NCBI GenBank assembly: GCA_030549775.1
Contig: CM060180.1
Span: 80,569,672-80,633,671, forward strand
Length of the DNA stretch: 64,000 bases
Origin: Tamarix chinensis
Taxonomy: Eukaryota > Streptophyta > Magnoliopsida > Caryophyllales > Tamaricaceae
Direction: 5' to 3'
In this document: positions 48,486 to 61,284 of the stretch, piece by piece
Layout: each line of letters starts with the position of its first letter
Position numbering within the stretch: the first letter of the stretch is position 1
Translations under genes and position numbers: made by a program
Notes under the pieces: model-generated
What the model was told of the DNA's origin: nothing
What the model saw: only the letters and a program-made list of their open reading frames with translations
Database searches by the model: none

Positions 48486-49641
48486 TCTTGACCCTTGTGA
48501 TCATTGTTTGGCAGGAAAACAACATAGAGCTTCCTTTACTAGGAAGTCTACTAGAAGGCAAGAAAAGTTGGAGCTAGTACACTCCGATGTTTGTGGTCCT
48601 ATTGAGGTGGAGTCTCTTGGTGGTAATAAATATTTTTTTACCGTTATTAATGATGCTACTTGAAAAACTTGGGTCTACATGATGAAGACAAAGAGTCAAG
48701 TTTTCGAGATTTTTTAGAAATTTCATGCCATGGTAGAAAAGGAGACAGAAAGAAAGCTGAAGCGCCTTCGATCAGACAATGGTGGTGAATATACTTCTAA
48801 TGAATTCAAGCATTATTGTTCACAACATGGCATTAGACATGAGAAGACAGAGCCTGGTACACCACAACACAATGGAGTTGTAGAGAGAATGAACAGAACC
48901 ATTGTAGAGAAAGTGAGATGTATGCTTAGAATGTTAAATCTTCCTAAGACATTATGGGTTGAAGCAGTACAGTGTGTAGTGTACTTGATCAATAGAGCTC
49001 CATCAATTCCTCTTAGCCTTGACATTCCTGACAGAGCATGGAAGGGATGCGATCCCACTTACTCACATCTGAGAGTTTTTGGGTGTAAGGCATATATGCA
49101 TGTGCCAAAAGAACAGACGTCAAACCTTGATTCCAAAACTCATCCTTGTGTGTTTGTTGTCTATGGTGATGAAGAGTATGGTTTTATACTATACGATCCA
49201 GATAAGAAGAAGGTAGTGAGAAGTAGAGATGTAGTATTCTTTGAGCACGAGACGGGTGCAGAGCTTCTGAATACAAGGTACTCTTCTACCTCAGAATTAT
49301 TATTTGATACTACTGATGTTTCTTCTTCTACTACTTCTGTTGGGAAGCCAGCAAATGATTATGTTGATGTGATACCTGATAATGTTGGTGAGGTACAACC
49401 TGATGGTGGTGATGTACCAGTTCATGATGATGGTGATCATTCAGATCATAGTGAGTCTTCATCTGATGAAGAAGAGCTTCATGATGAAGAGGTTCATGAG
49501 CAGGGGGAGCAACCTATCCCTCAAGTGGAGGATACAGAGGTTTGAAGGTCAGTTAGAGAGCGTAAACCTTCAACAAAGTATCCAAGCTCAAAGTACATTC
49601 TAGTCATAGAAGATGGGGAGCCAGAGAGTTATCAGGAAGTA
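48486..49641 (+). pseudogene. Copia integrase
   Basis: Resumes directly after the inserted LTR with DPCDHCLAGKQHR, the second half of the HHCC zinc domain. The catalytic core carries LVHSDVCGP (first Asp), RLRSDNGGEYTS (second Asp) and HNGVVERMNR (Glu), so the D,D,E triad is present. Conserved downstream blocks FGCKAYMHVPKEQ and RSRDVVFFEHE follow, then an acidic linker. Stops lie near 48661 and 48716, and a TGA at 49543..49545 replaces what is probably a Trp codon. The longest open part is 48730..49545. Very similar in layout to Tnt1-type elements. Confidence 0.93.
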
Positions 49642-51188
49642 TTGTCATCTAATGAGAAAAATCTTTGGCTCGATGCTATGAAGGAAGAGATGGATTCCTT
49701 GAAAAAGAATGATACTTATGAGTTAGTGAAGCCTCCCAAGGGCAGGAAAGTCTTGAAGAATAGGTGGGTTTTCAAGAACAAGAAAGATGGCGAGAAGATT
49801 GTGAAGCGGAAAGCCAAATTGGTGGTTAAGGGATGCAACCAGAAAAGGGCATCGACTTTGATGAAATCTTCTCTCCGGTGGTTAAAATGACATCTATTAG
49901 AACCGTGCTAGGTTTAGCTGCAAGTCTTGATCTTGAGTTGGAACAACTTGATGTGAAAACTACTTTCTTACATGGTGACTTGCATGAAGAAATCTACATG
50001 GAGCAGCCTAAAGGATTTGAAGAGAAAGGGAAAGAGAAACTTGTTTGCAAGTTGAAGAAGAGTCTTTATGGGCTTAAATAGGCACCAAGGCAATGGTACC
50101 GAAAATTTGATTCTTTTATGACAAGTAATGGTTATAAACGAACTTCTGCCGATCCTTGTGTGTATTTCAGAAATTTCCCAGGAGGTAAATTCATCATCCT
50201 TATGCTATATGTTGATGATATGCTGATAGTTAGACAAGATGCAAATATGATTCAGGATTTGAAGAAAGACTTGTCCAAGTCATTTGATATGAAAGACTTG
50301 GGTCCAGCAAAGCAAATCTTAGGCATGGAGATTGCTTGTGACAAGAAAGCTGGAAAATTATGGCTATCACAAGAAAAGTATATTGAACGGATGCTTGAAA
50401 GGTTCAATATGAAAGATGCCAAGCTTGTTAATACACCACTAGCTACTCATTTCAAGCTAAGTAAGAGAGATTGTCCTGCAATAGAGAAGGAGAAAGAATA
50501 TATGTCATCTATTCCTTACTCTTCTGCTGTTGGTTTTTTTATGTATGCTATGGTGTGTACCAGGCCGGATATTACACATGCTGTTGGTTTGGTGAGCAGA
50601 TACTTATTCAATCCGGGTAAGGCTCACTGGGAAGCTGTGAAGTGGATTTTCGGATACTTACGGGGCACCTCCAAACTGAGTTTGTGTTATGGAGGTGGCA
50701 AACCTATACTTGAAAGCTACACTGATGTAGACATGGCGGGTGATCTTGATAACCGAAAGTCTACCTTAGGTTATGTGTTTACATTTTCAGGGGGAGCCAT
50801 TTCATGGCAATCCAAGTTACAAAATTGTGTAACATTGTCCACAACTAAGGCAGAGTATATAGCAGTCGTGGAAGCAAATAAAGAGATGTTATGGCTTAAG
50901 AGGTTCCTTCGAGATTTGGGTTTGAGGCAAGGTGAGTATGTAGTATTCTGTGATAGTCAGAGTGCTATTGACTTGAGTAAGAATGCAATGTATCACGCTC
51001 GCACCAAGCATATTGATGTTAGATATCATTGGTTGAGGAATGTGATCGAGGAGAAGTATTTGAAGCTGAAGAAAGTCCACACCGATAAGAATGGTGCAGA
51101 TATGTTGACAAAGCTAGTCCCTCGAAGCAAGCTTGAAGTTTGTGGTAAGCTTGCTGGGATGAAGGTCAAGTTATCATGGAAGTGATCG
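49642..51188 (+). pseudogene. Copia reverse transcriptase and RNase H
   Basis: RT starts with NLWLDAMKEEMDSL and NRWVFKNKKDG. A frameshift near 49840 moves the reading to the frame with DFDEIFSPVVKMTSIR, followed by QLDVKTTFLHGDL. A TAG at 50079..50081 stands where KSLYGLKQAPRQW expects Gln. The catalytic YVDDMLIV box lies at about 50207..50230. RNase H follows (SYTDVDMAGD, then CDSQSAIDLSKN and HIDVRYHWLR) to the natural stop after KVKLSWK. The open part is 50118..51185. The catalytic residues look present but the frame is broken. Confidence 0.93.
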
Positions 51189-51205
51189 TGTGTTCCTCGC
51201 ATTGG

Positions 51206-51219
51206 GCTGGAGGGGGAGA
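51206..51219 (+). other. Copia polypurine tract
   Basis: GGCTGGAGGGGGAGA-type purine run ending one base before the 3' LTR. Confidence 0.85.
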
Positions 51220-51220
51220 T

Positions 51221-52023
51221 TGTTGTGGGTCCAACCCACATGTATTAGTAAAGTGTGTATTTTATTTTGTCCTAATGAATGGGTATTTGATAGCATTTTA
51301 CTAATCTTGGATTAAGTCCAACTTGGGCTTATTATTTGGGCTTCTTAATTAAGTCTTCGCTATAAATACTTGCTGTACAAATTAGGGCAGCAAGTGAGGG
51401 TGTGAATTCAGAAAGTCACACACGCAATTAGAAGCAAAAGAAGAGAGGAAGATAAAGGGTTGGAGAGAAGAGTGATTTTCGATTTTTCAAGGACAACTTT
51501 CAGAAAGTTGTCGATTGCTGGAGTTTCCACCATTGGATTTTGCTGAAATTTGGTCAGCTTGTTGGGGACACATAGGGTCTCATTTTGAATGGTTGGATCG
51601 TTGTTTTGAGATCTTATTTGTCTGTTATTGCAGCGGAACTGAACCTCTGATTTGTGGTGATATTCTTCACATTTGATATCTTCTTACTTAATCTCTTATG
51701 TATGTTCTTGTTGGTGGGTTGTGAATTGTTGTGAACCTGATTTGGGTGGTTCATTTTGCCCTCAATTTATCATAATAAGATAAGGAAATAGGGTGAACTC
51801 CTTAAACGTCCGGTGGTTTTTATTCTTCACATCGAAGGGGTTTTCCACGCATAAATCGTGTGTCGATTGGTGTATTTTTCTGATCTATTTGCTTATGCTT
51901 GCTGCACATAATTGGTGAATTACTTTAGTGAATTATTTGTGGTAGATTTGGGTTTTATTATTTAGTTGATTGTCTTGGTATTGATCCTTGTGGGTGTTGT
52001 CGTATACTACCCGGATCCTTTCG
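51221..52023 (+). mobile_element. 3' LTR of the copia element
   Basis: 803 bp, aligned end to end with 41341..42142. It ends CCTTTCG instead of CA, so the terminal A has mutated to G. The TATAC duplication follows directly. Confidence 0.95.
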
Positions 52024-52028
52024 TATAC

Positions 52029-52456
52029 TATATAAGATATATTAAATATAAAAATAATTTTTTCAATCATATTATCCAGTACCAGAGGTGCACTTAATTT
52101 TATGTGCCTGCGAGGAAGGAGAGGGAAAAAAAGGATAAGAAAATGCATGTTTATGATACCATAAAATGAAATACTAAGTGAAGAGTAGGACCCTGTTTTT
52201 ATTAGAGAGCATATTTATGATACCATAAAATGAAATATTAAATGACATTTTTTTTCCTTTTTTACATCCTCGCTTCAATTTCTTAATAATCTCAATAACA
52301 CAACTATAGGCTATATAATAGCATGAAGCTGATTGAACAAAACATCTCAGCACAGGATCAAATGAAAAATCAGGCAAGTCAATTGACGGAACATCAATCG
52401 ATACAGGATCTACTTCCATCTTCGTCGTACATAGGTATTAGGTAGTGCAGCAGGGT
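52029..52456 (-). other. 3' flank and probable 3' UTR of the Snakin gene
   Basis: Between the copia TSD and the Snakin stop. A 24-bp segment around ATGATACCATAAAATGAAAT occurs twice (about 52150 and 52216). The 81-codon frame at 52174..52419 on the minus strand has no recognised motif and most likely lies within the 3' UTR. Confidence 0.5.
52198..52203 (-). terminator. Possible polyadenylation signal of the Snakin gene
   Basis: AATAAA on the minus strand, about 255 nt after the Snakin stop codon. The only exact copy I noted in the flank. Plant signals are loose, so this is tentative. Confidence 0.4.
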
Positions 52457-52902
52457 TCAAGGGCACTTGGGCGCACCCTTGTCGTTCTTCTTGTCCCTGT
52501 AGCAAGGGCACTCATGCTTGTTACCATAAGTTCCGGAAGGAACACATTTGCACTCTTCACAACATATTCCACAGTACTTCAAGCACCTGTCTTGGACCCC
52601 AGCTTTAGAACACCTCTCTCCACATTTTTGGTCACAGTAACCTGCATGCATCCCCCGGCGGCCCATCAAATCAAAACCAATATATATATATATATATATA
52701 TATATAACTTGTACATAATGGACCCATGATTAAATATGTGATTTGTACATAAAAAATTAAGACTAATTAGAAGAGGAAAAGAGAACAGAAGGCTAGCTTT
52801 AATTAAAAAAAAATTACCTGAGCTGGCCATAGTGGTGTGGACGAAAAAGGAGCTCAGGACAAGACATACAACCATCAGAGCAGCGGTTACAACCTTCTTC
52901 AT
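52457..52902 (-). CDS. Snakin/GASA family cysteine-rich peptide (Snakin-1-like), two exons
   Basis: Exon 1 is 52818..52902 and exon 2 is 52457..52641. The 176-bp intron has GT..AG ends and splits the Gly codon at residue 29. The product is 89 residues. Residues 1 to about 25 form a signal peptide (MKK, then a hydrophobic [13 protein letters not shown] core, likely cleavage after TTMA). The rest is the GASA domain with all 12 cysteines at 31, 35, 39, 48, 52, 55, 56, 59, 61, 73, 75 and 88. It includes [19 protein letters not shown] and the C-terminal KCP. The short linker and core sequence point to the Snakin-1 subgroup. Family knowledge: secreted, six disulfides, gibberellin-responsive, with roles in antimicrobial defence and growth. 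Function of this copy is inferred. The gene looks intact and is the only clear host gene here. Confidence 0.95.
52681..52706. repeat. (TA)13 microsatellite in the Snakin intron
   Basis: Thirteen TA units within the 176-bp intron, close to the acceptor side. Likely length-variable between individuals. Confidence 0.9.
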
Positions 52903-53030
52903 CTTTTTCTTCCGATGTTAATGTCAAATGATCTTACAAGACACCTTTACTGCCTAGCTTGCTGAAATATGAGTGAAAAATAGTAGTATCAGAAGAAGTA
53001 GCCTGTTTGAGGAGCAAGTGCTGAAGACTT

Positions 53031-53043
53031 GGGGGGGGGGGGG
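53031..53043. repeat. Homopolymer of 13 G
   Basis: Plus-strand G13 (C13 on the gene strand) just downstream of the TATA box of the Snakin gene, close to the expected transcription start. Confidence 0.85.
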
Positions 53044-53050
53044 TGGAACA

Positions 53051-53057
53051 ATTTATA
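53051..53057 (-). promoter_or_regulatory. TATA box of the Snakin gene
   Basis: TATAAAT on the minus strand, about 150 bp upstream of the start codon and preceded by a pyrimidine patch (TTCTTTCTCTTCCTCTTCACC-like, 53060..53080). A start about 30 bp downstream would give a 5' UTR of roughly 120 nt. Confidence 0.65.
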
Positions 53058-54130
53058 GGTGAAGAGGAAGAGAAAGAATTCTTAAGGTGGGCTGGTAATA
53101 AATTATGGAGGGAGTAAATTCCATCCATTGGCCTCCCATATTTGTTAAATTTATTGCAAAAACAGGTGTAAAATTCAATTCCATGTTCGTAGTCGTACAG
53201 TACAGCTGTCGTCTTGGTTGTATTATGTGGGTGGGGTTAATGTGTTATGTGTTCTGCTCCTCCCCAACGCGGTTTATTGTCGTTTTCTTGTTATAGTTTC
53301 CCACCAGATCTTCATAATTATAGAACAATAATATAGGCTTTATACTTGAGATAAAATAATGTACCAATGATTTTCATTAAGCATACGTAAGGATAATTTT
53401 TGGCACACAAAATTTTAAAAACTACTTTATACACAATATTAGTTGTTGAATTGGAGTTAATACAACCATTCTCACAAAGTAATATCTCCAAACATCAAGG
53501 ATTGGTAACTCTTGATATATCAACAATCCAATTCTTAATCTTAGAAATCTAGGTTATTTAAGTTGGAAATCAGTATTAATTGATTCTTACTATGTCTGAA
53601 TTTCAACAAACATGAACACATTGAAGATCAAATTATAATGTTACTACTTAAGATTTTAATTTCTATTGTCAAATTCATAATTTAAGGTATGATATATATA
53701 GTTAGTAATTCTTCATTAACAATATCTCTCATAATAAATGTAAAAACTATGCCATTTGTTTCGTACCATAACAATTCATAAACAGTTCCAATTTTAACAA
53801 TTAAATGTTTACAACATTCAACCTTTTCCTTCCCCTACAAACCATATTCCTCTAAAATGTGTACAAATAAATGGAATTACAAAAAGAGTATATTTATTTT
53901 GGTAAGTAATATAATGTTGTTGCTGCCATATAGAAAATATTTCAGCATAATAACAAAATCATAAGAACCCTTGCAAGAAAAAGTAAGCTAGGTTAGATCA
54001 CCTATGCATTTCATGAGCGAACCAAAAGACTTGCATGCAGAAAAATGAATCATTCTACTAGCCAAATCAAAAATAATATGCTTTCATATGTACACTACAT
54101 TATGTTGTTCATTTGCAAAGATCCTTCTAC

Positions 54131-54132
<2 letters not shown>
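53058..54132. other. Upstream region of the Snakin gene
   Basis: AT-rich, no open frame with a recognisable product and no repeat family identified. Likely promoter and intergenic DNA. Confidence 0.45.

Positions 54133-54221
<89 letters not shown>
54133..54221. repeat. (CT)44 microsatellite
   Basis: A nearly pure CT run of about 89 bp, about 1.2 kb upstream of the Snakin start codon. On the gene strand it is (GA)n. The Leu/Ser open frames across it are artefacts. Confidence 0.95.
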
Positions 54222-54224
<3 letters not shown>

Positions 54225-54299
54225 AAGGATGATAGACTATGGCATCAGCCAATACTCAAACAACATGCTTTCAATTCTTTTGGCCTCTCCCTCACATTG

Positions 54300-54646
54300 T
54301 TTCCCAATTAGTAACAACTAGGCAAATAATGAGGTCATGTGTGCATCAAAGTTTTTGTATAAGAGGTAGCCAAACACTTTGAAAGTAAGAGCAAATAAAG
54401 AGAAATTCGGGGTGAGTTTCATCTACTTCATTACATAGAACACACCTTGTATCAACTTGTAACCCATAAGCCAATAATATATCCTTAGTATGCAAGCGTT
54501 CAAATAGGGAAAATGGGCAAATAAAGGAGGGCCTTTGTAGGGATAATTTAAAATATACCAACAGGCACTAGGTTACCTTAGAGCTGCTAGGCCTAATACT
54601 ATCATAAATATGACTGATATAAAACTTGCTAAGAAGGAAGATATGA
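54300..54646 (-). pseudogene. LINE ORF2 zinc-binding domain remnant (interrupted)
   Basis: A minus-strand zf-RVT domain of a plant LINE: SKFYISHIYDSIRP, CLLVYFKLSLQRPSF, then LHTKDILLAYGLQVDTRCVLCNEVDETHPEFLF. The open part is 54346..54561. The CVLC pair and the following H form the expected Cys/His cluster. The upstream part of the domain continues at 63879..64000 on the other side of an inserted LTR. Only the C-terminal part of ORF2 is seen. Confidence 0.85.
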
Positions 54647-55978
54647 TGAAATGCCCCAAAAATTTTTAATTTAAAAAAATTATATTTAAATGAGGTTTTC
54701 TTATGAAAATCAAGTAAATAAATTATTTTTTAAAAAAAAATTAATTAGGGCAAATTAAGAAGAAATTTATAAGTATTTTAATTAAGAGAAATTTGGGTAT
54801 TTTAGCTAATTAAGGATTTTATTTAGGAAATTCATTAGATAAATTATTTTATTTAAAATAAGAAGAAGAAAATAGTTCCAAATTAATATGAATTTTATAA
54901 ATAATTTAATTGGAAAAAATTAGGTTTTTTTGCTAATTAAAATGGAATTTATGGAAAACCTTTAAAAAATCCTAAATTAGCCTAAAAAGGGATTTAAATA
55001 TTATTTTATTTAAATATTATTATTTTTAAATACCCCAAATATTCTAATTAATTTTATTAACCCAACCCATTATTTTTTTCTTTTTTCCCTTTTCCTTTTT
55101 CCTTTTCTTTTTTCCTTTTTCTTTCTTTCTTTTTCTTTCTTTTTCTTTCTTCTTCTTTTCTTTTTCTTTTTCTCCTCCCCGACCTAGGCCAACTCGCGGC
55201 CCAAGTCCCCTCCCTCCTTCCTTTCTTCTTCAGCTCAACCCAACCCGTGCAACCCAGACTTACTTCTTTTAATGCTGCACTGCGTTTTATCCTTTTCTTC
55301 CTTCTAAACACTACGTCTTGATTTTTTTTAGTAGTCGTTGTAGCCCGGTCCACCCGGTCTCCCTCTTCTCTTCTTTTCTTTCTTTTCTTTTTTCTCTCGG
55401 CCGACCAGTCTAGCCCAACCTCCTTCTTCTTCTTCTTTTCTTCTTCCCCAGCCCGTTGTTCGACCTGCAACCTTCGCCACCATCTATAACACCCCCAAAT
55501 TTACTACTGAAAAATTTCGTTTAATTTAAAAGAGTTTAACGGAAACGAGCAGATAAAAATGTAAATTCAGGGGCATTACCGCCACACTTAGTACCAGAAC
55601 GGTTCACTCCTACCGACTCGATACTAAGTGCTAAGGCTAAATAAGAATAACATCAAATATGAGTCACTTAATAAAGTACAAGTCATATAGAATCAGAGTG
55701 CAAAGTCAAAAGTTACAATCCAAATTACAGTTTTAAAATACCAAATGTCAGAGGATATAATACAACGAAACAAACCACAATACAATAATACAGAGAAAAA
55801 AATGGAGGATGAACTCCGGCCACGTCACTCTCGACCCCCAAGCTAGGTCTAGGCTCAACTCTCAGCCCTGCCCGATGCCTCGTAAGCATCGTAGGCATCA
55901 AAGACATCGCCCCTACCTGCACAAACTCAGATGGGTCTTCTGCTCATGGGAATGAGCAGCACCCATGAAACGGGTGAT

Positions 55979-55995
55979 CAGTACGCTACGTACTG
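55979..55995. other. LTR-family hairpin in copy B
   Basis: CAGTACGCTACGTACTG: 7-bp CAGTACG/CGTACTG stem with a 3-nt loop. Preceded by CGGGTGAT and followed by AGTAAGG, as in the outer copy in reverse. Confidence 0.88.
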
Positions 55996-56194
55996 AGTAA
56001 GGTAACGGACGCACTAAGGTCCACATACACAGAGATACATGACATAGCAGACATGGTATAATTAAGTAGATAGCATGCAATAACACAGATAAACAATACC
56101 GGTTATGAACCAGATAACTTTCTCGTTAGATCTCTGATAATTATAATCGATTCATATCATAGTCTTTATCAATCCATGTGAGTGCGGGAACCCC

Positions 56195-56520
56195 ACTATT
56201 ATAGCAGATGGAACGGTCATGAGGGCCATGCCCTGCCACTATTATAGCCGGTGGACCGGTCACGAGGGTAACATACCCTGCCACTATTATTTGTCGGTGG
56301 ACCGGTCTGGCCCCGACTCACAAGGTGTTCCATTGTAAATATTCGTATCTTTCCCATGTATTATCATTATTATGATAGGTTTGTTGAGCACAGAATCCCC
56401 CACTATTATAGCCGGTGGAACGGTCACGAGGGCACATGCCCTGCCATTATTATAGCCAGTGGACCGGTCACGAGGGTAACATACCCTGCCACTATTATTC
56501 GCCGGTGGACCGGTCTGGGT
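56195..56520. repeat. ACCGG tandem array in copy B
   Basis: Six units, in two blocks of three, with CACTATTATAGCCGGTGGA and CGGTCACGAGGG. Both blocks end in a GTCTGG segment followed by a CTCAACA/CTCACAA motif. Confidence 0.9.
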
Positions 56521-57849
56521 CCGGCTCAACATCTTTCTCTGTAAGTGATTAGTGTCTTAACATATCTTATTCAAAAGGTTTTCACCCTTGACATGCATGA
56601 CTAACTATATCCGCCCTTATCCTCCCAGAAGGGCCTGTCCCATATTTTGAGACTTCTGCACCTCCTAACCTGCCTCGACATCCTTCCCTTCCTGTTTTCT
56701 CACACCGGAAACCCAACTTCTAAGTGTGTGGGTCAGGGCCCACCACCTTATACCCCAAGGTCCACTCACCACCTTACCCTAGGGTTTCCACCAAAAACCC
56801 TAATCTGGGCCTATGTGGCCCTTCCTTCTCTACCTCGCACAACCCACACTATTTTAACACCCCACGTATCAAGACCCTCAGACTCAACTCTCCCCTCATA
56901 CCCCGCTCCTCCTCGTTTGTTTTTATTATTTTCTTTTTCTTTTTCCACCTCCTCAAATTAAGGTTTCCTCCCCAAACCCTAGTTGGTCCCTATGTACCCT
57001 TATATTATCCTACATACTATTTTTCACCTCGAGCCTCCAGACTCCCAAACAAACCTTCCATTACCTTCCCCACGTCCTGAAGTAACTTTCCATATGTAAG
57101 GTTCGCCCCCATGCGAACCTTAACCTCCCCATGCAAACCCCTTGATCTCTACCATGCCAAACCCTAAGATTTCCATGCAAACCCTAGTTCTCCCATATAA
57201 CCTTAGTTTATCCCACTCTTCCATTTTATTTAATTTCCCCTTTTCTCGTCCATTTACGGATCACAAATTACCTAGGTCATCCCTACCTACGTTAGCCAAC
57301 TTACTTCCCCTTGGTTATTTTAATCTCTCATTTTTCTCTTTCATGCCCCATTCCACAACACCTCATCAAATAACCTAGCATGCATGTCCTAAGGGTCACA
57401 TCGCATCATATTTGCAGCATATCCATATTAGCACATACTAGACAAGAGCACGAGAACATACCTTGGTTCCACGCTACGCTACACAATAAAACAGATAACA
57501 TATAGAATACAACATATAAACCGTACAAGGCATCCAAGACAAATAAAACACATAGCACACATAGTTACGTCCTTACCTAAATCGGTGCCGGGCTTGGAGC
57601 ACGCTCCTACGCCTCCTGGGGCTTGACCCGGTTCACCGATATGAGGGAAATACTAAGGGTCAATCTCCCTCTACTAGAATTACCAAAATTTTCCTATCTT
57701 ACCCCTATCATGACCTAATACTAAAGCTAATATTAATAATAGTAGTTTATAATTAGAAGGTAGGGTTATTATTATTCCCAAGGTAGTTAAACAAATGACC
57801 ACTAATCAAAGTAAGTCTTAGTAAAATCCATAGCATTAAAGTAAGGGTT

Positions 57850-58980
<1,131 letters not shown>

Positions 58981-59029
58981 ATAATATTAGAATCATTAAT
59001 CACTTTTATTATTCAAGATTTAGGGTTCA

Positions 59030-60000
59030 AGGAGTTGGGGCAACTTGGCTGGGTGGTGGTACCAGCGGCGGCGGCGGTGGAGGAAGGAAGAAATGGGAGA
59101 TGTGGATGTGGAGGCTAGGGGAGAGGGAAGTAGGGGAAAATGGAGGTGTAGGGTGGTAGGGCAAGATCCCCTGGTTGTTTTGGGGGGTAGGGTGGTGATG
59201 CAGGCGGCGTTGGCGGTGCGAAGGTGGCGCGAGGGGGTCGAATGGGTTGTTCGGGGAGGCAATTTCGCACGGCCGGGGTGGCTCGTACAAGGCAAGGCAG
59301 GGAAATCTAGTGGCTTGGTTGTGTAGAGGGTGGTGCAGGGGAACTTTTGGAGGCAAGGGCAGGCGGTAGAGGCAGCCGATGGCAGAGGAAAGGCTGGCTG
59401 AAGGTGGGGCAGCGCACAGTTTTGGTTTTCTGGGTTCCAAATTTCGAACCCGATTAAGGCGGCCTTCGAGGCTATTTATAAGCCAATCGAGAAGGGAAAA
59501 CGACAAGGAGGCGTGGGAGAGTAGGGGGTTAGGGGTATGGTTAATGTCTAGTGAGAATGGCCGATGCAGAGGTTTGTAGTTGTAGACTGTGATTTGTTGG
59601 GGAAGAAGAGGGATTACGTGCGAGAGGGGGTTGAATTGTCTGGTCAAATCCGCAGGGGAGACAATGAGGAGGAGAGAGGAGGAATGACGGGTGCAGTGGC
59701 GTGGCGTTGCAAGTTTTCTTTTCCGGCGAAATTCTCAGTGGTAGGTATACGAAGGTTGAAGACGAAGTGCAGCAGTGGACCGACAGTCCGAGAGAAAAGA
59801 AAAGGAAGAAGAAAAATGCCAAACCGGCCGGGAGAAGGGGAGAAGTGGCGCGGGAGGCTAGGCTGCGTAGGGGAAAGGGGAGTTGGGCCAACGAGCCGGC
59901 CCAGGTCGGGGGAAATAGAAAAAAGAAGAGAAGGAAAGGAGAGAAAAGGAAAAAGAGGGACAAAGGAGAAAAAGAAAAAGGAAAAAGAAGGGAAATTAAT
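59030..60000. repeat. GC-rich, purine-rich block of LTR copy B
   Basis: G/A-rich DNA with multiple overlapping open frames (59027..59647 minus, 59564..60034 plus and others) of Pro/Ser or Arg/Gly/Lys composition. Corresponds to 46930..48170 in copy A and 32290..33450 in copy C. Confidence 0.75.
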
Positions 60001-61247
60001 GGTTGGCTTAATTAGTATAATTTGGGTAATTTAGGATTTTTAATAAAATATAAATATTAAAATAATAATTAAATTCTCTTTTTAGGTTAATTTAGGGATT
60101 TTTGAAGGAATTTTCTTAAATTCCATTTTAATTAACAAAACACTCTAATTTTCTCCAATTAAATTATTTATAAAGTTTATATTAATTTGAAACTATTTTA
60201 TCCTTCTTATTTTTTAAAAAATAATTTATTTAAATAAATCCCTAAAATAAAATCCTTAATTAGCTTAAAGTACCAAAATTCCTCCTATTTAAAACACTTA
60301 TAAATTTCTTCTTGATTTGCCCCAATTAAATCCCTTTTATTTAATAAAAGCGAATTATTTAATTAATTTTCAAAATAAAATATTATTTAATGATAAATAA
60401 TAAAATTAGAATTTTCAAGGCATTTCACCATCTATGGCCACCGAACTCTTCCTTGCTCCACCCTTTAACTAACTACATATTCCTTAACCCTCGATTCTTC
60501 CTACACGAGCCACCCCGACTGTGCGAAGTAGCCTTCCCAATCAACCCTATTTTCTGTCTCCGCTGCCCTTCGAACCACCTTTAACCACCTCTTCTACTCC
60601 TCCTTTCACCTCCCAAATTGTATTGTAGACCCTCCTCTATCTCCCCCTACCTTTCTTTTCCTTTTTCTCCCTCTCTTCCTCTCTTTCTCTTCTTGTTCCC
60701 TATTCGACCACCGCCGCCGCCGCCGTGCACCGCCACCTCCATTATGTTCCTCTCTTCCTAGGCAACCCTAAACATCCTATCTCCCACCTCCATTCCGCCT
60801 CTCCTTTTTCCAGCATTTAACTTTTTCCCTTTTCTTTTCTTTTTTCGGCCTCCGCCGCCTCTGCCGTGCACCACCACCGGTACCGCCTATCACCATTAGC
60901 CTATGGTTGAACCCTAGACCCTCTCAACCCTTTCCTATTTTTAAAAGCCTTAATTTATTTTATTTCATTTATTTGAATATAAATACTATTATTATTATTA
61001 TTATTATTTCTATTTTTAATATTTATTATTATTATTAGTAGTATTAATGTTTTTATTATTCTTTCTATTGAGGGTCGAAGCCCTATTGTAAATTTTATTT
61101 CGATTTTATCATTATTATTCTTATTATTTCTATTATTACTATTGTTAATATTAATATGTTATTATTATTACTATTTCAAAAATTTTATTACTATTATTCC
61201 ATTATTATTATTAAAACTATTTTACCATTAGTGTTGCTATTATTATT

Positions 61248-61249
<2 letters not shown>

Positions 61250-61283
<34 letters not shown>

Positions 61284-61284
61284 G
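61250..61284. repeat. (TTG)n microsatellite
   Basis: About 12 TTG units within a longer TTA/ATT-rich stretch of the outer LTR. Confidence 0.9.

Larger units (their letters stand above)
41336..52028 (+). mobile_element. Ty1/copia (Tnt1/Tork-like) retrotransposon with 5-bp TSD
   Basis: A complete element structure: TATAC duplication at 41336..41340 and 52024..52028, two 0.8-kb LTRs, PBS, one gag-pol frame in copia order (gag, protease, integrase, RT, RNase H) and PPT. A 4907-bp foreign LTR is inserted at 43574..48480. Without it the element is about 5.8 kb, normal for the group. Coding is broken by six in-frame stops (near 42948, 43329, 48661, 48716, 49543, 50079) and one frameshift near 49840. 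Confidence 0.95.

Noticed and set aside
52174..52419. 81-codon minus-strand frame next to the Snakin gene
   Set aside because: No motif, and it lies immediately after the Snakin stop on the same strand, so it most likely falls in the 3' UTR or flank.
54045..54321. Leu/Ser repeat frames
   Set aside because: Translation of the (CT)n microsatellite.
59027..59647. 206-codon minus-strand frame and overlapping plus-strand frames
   Set aside because: Same GC-rich LTR block in copy B. Overlap in several frames and simple composition indicate no gene.
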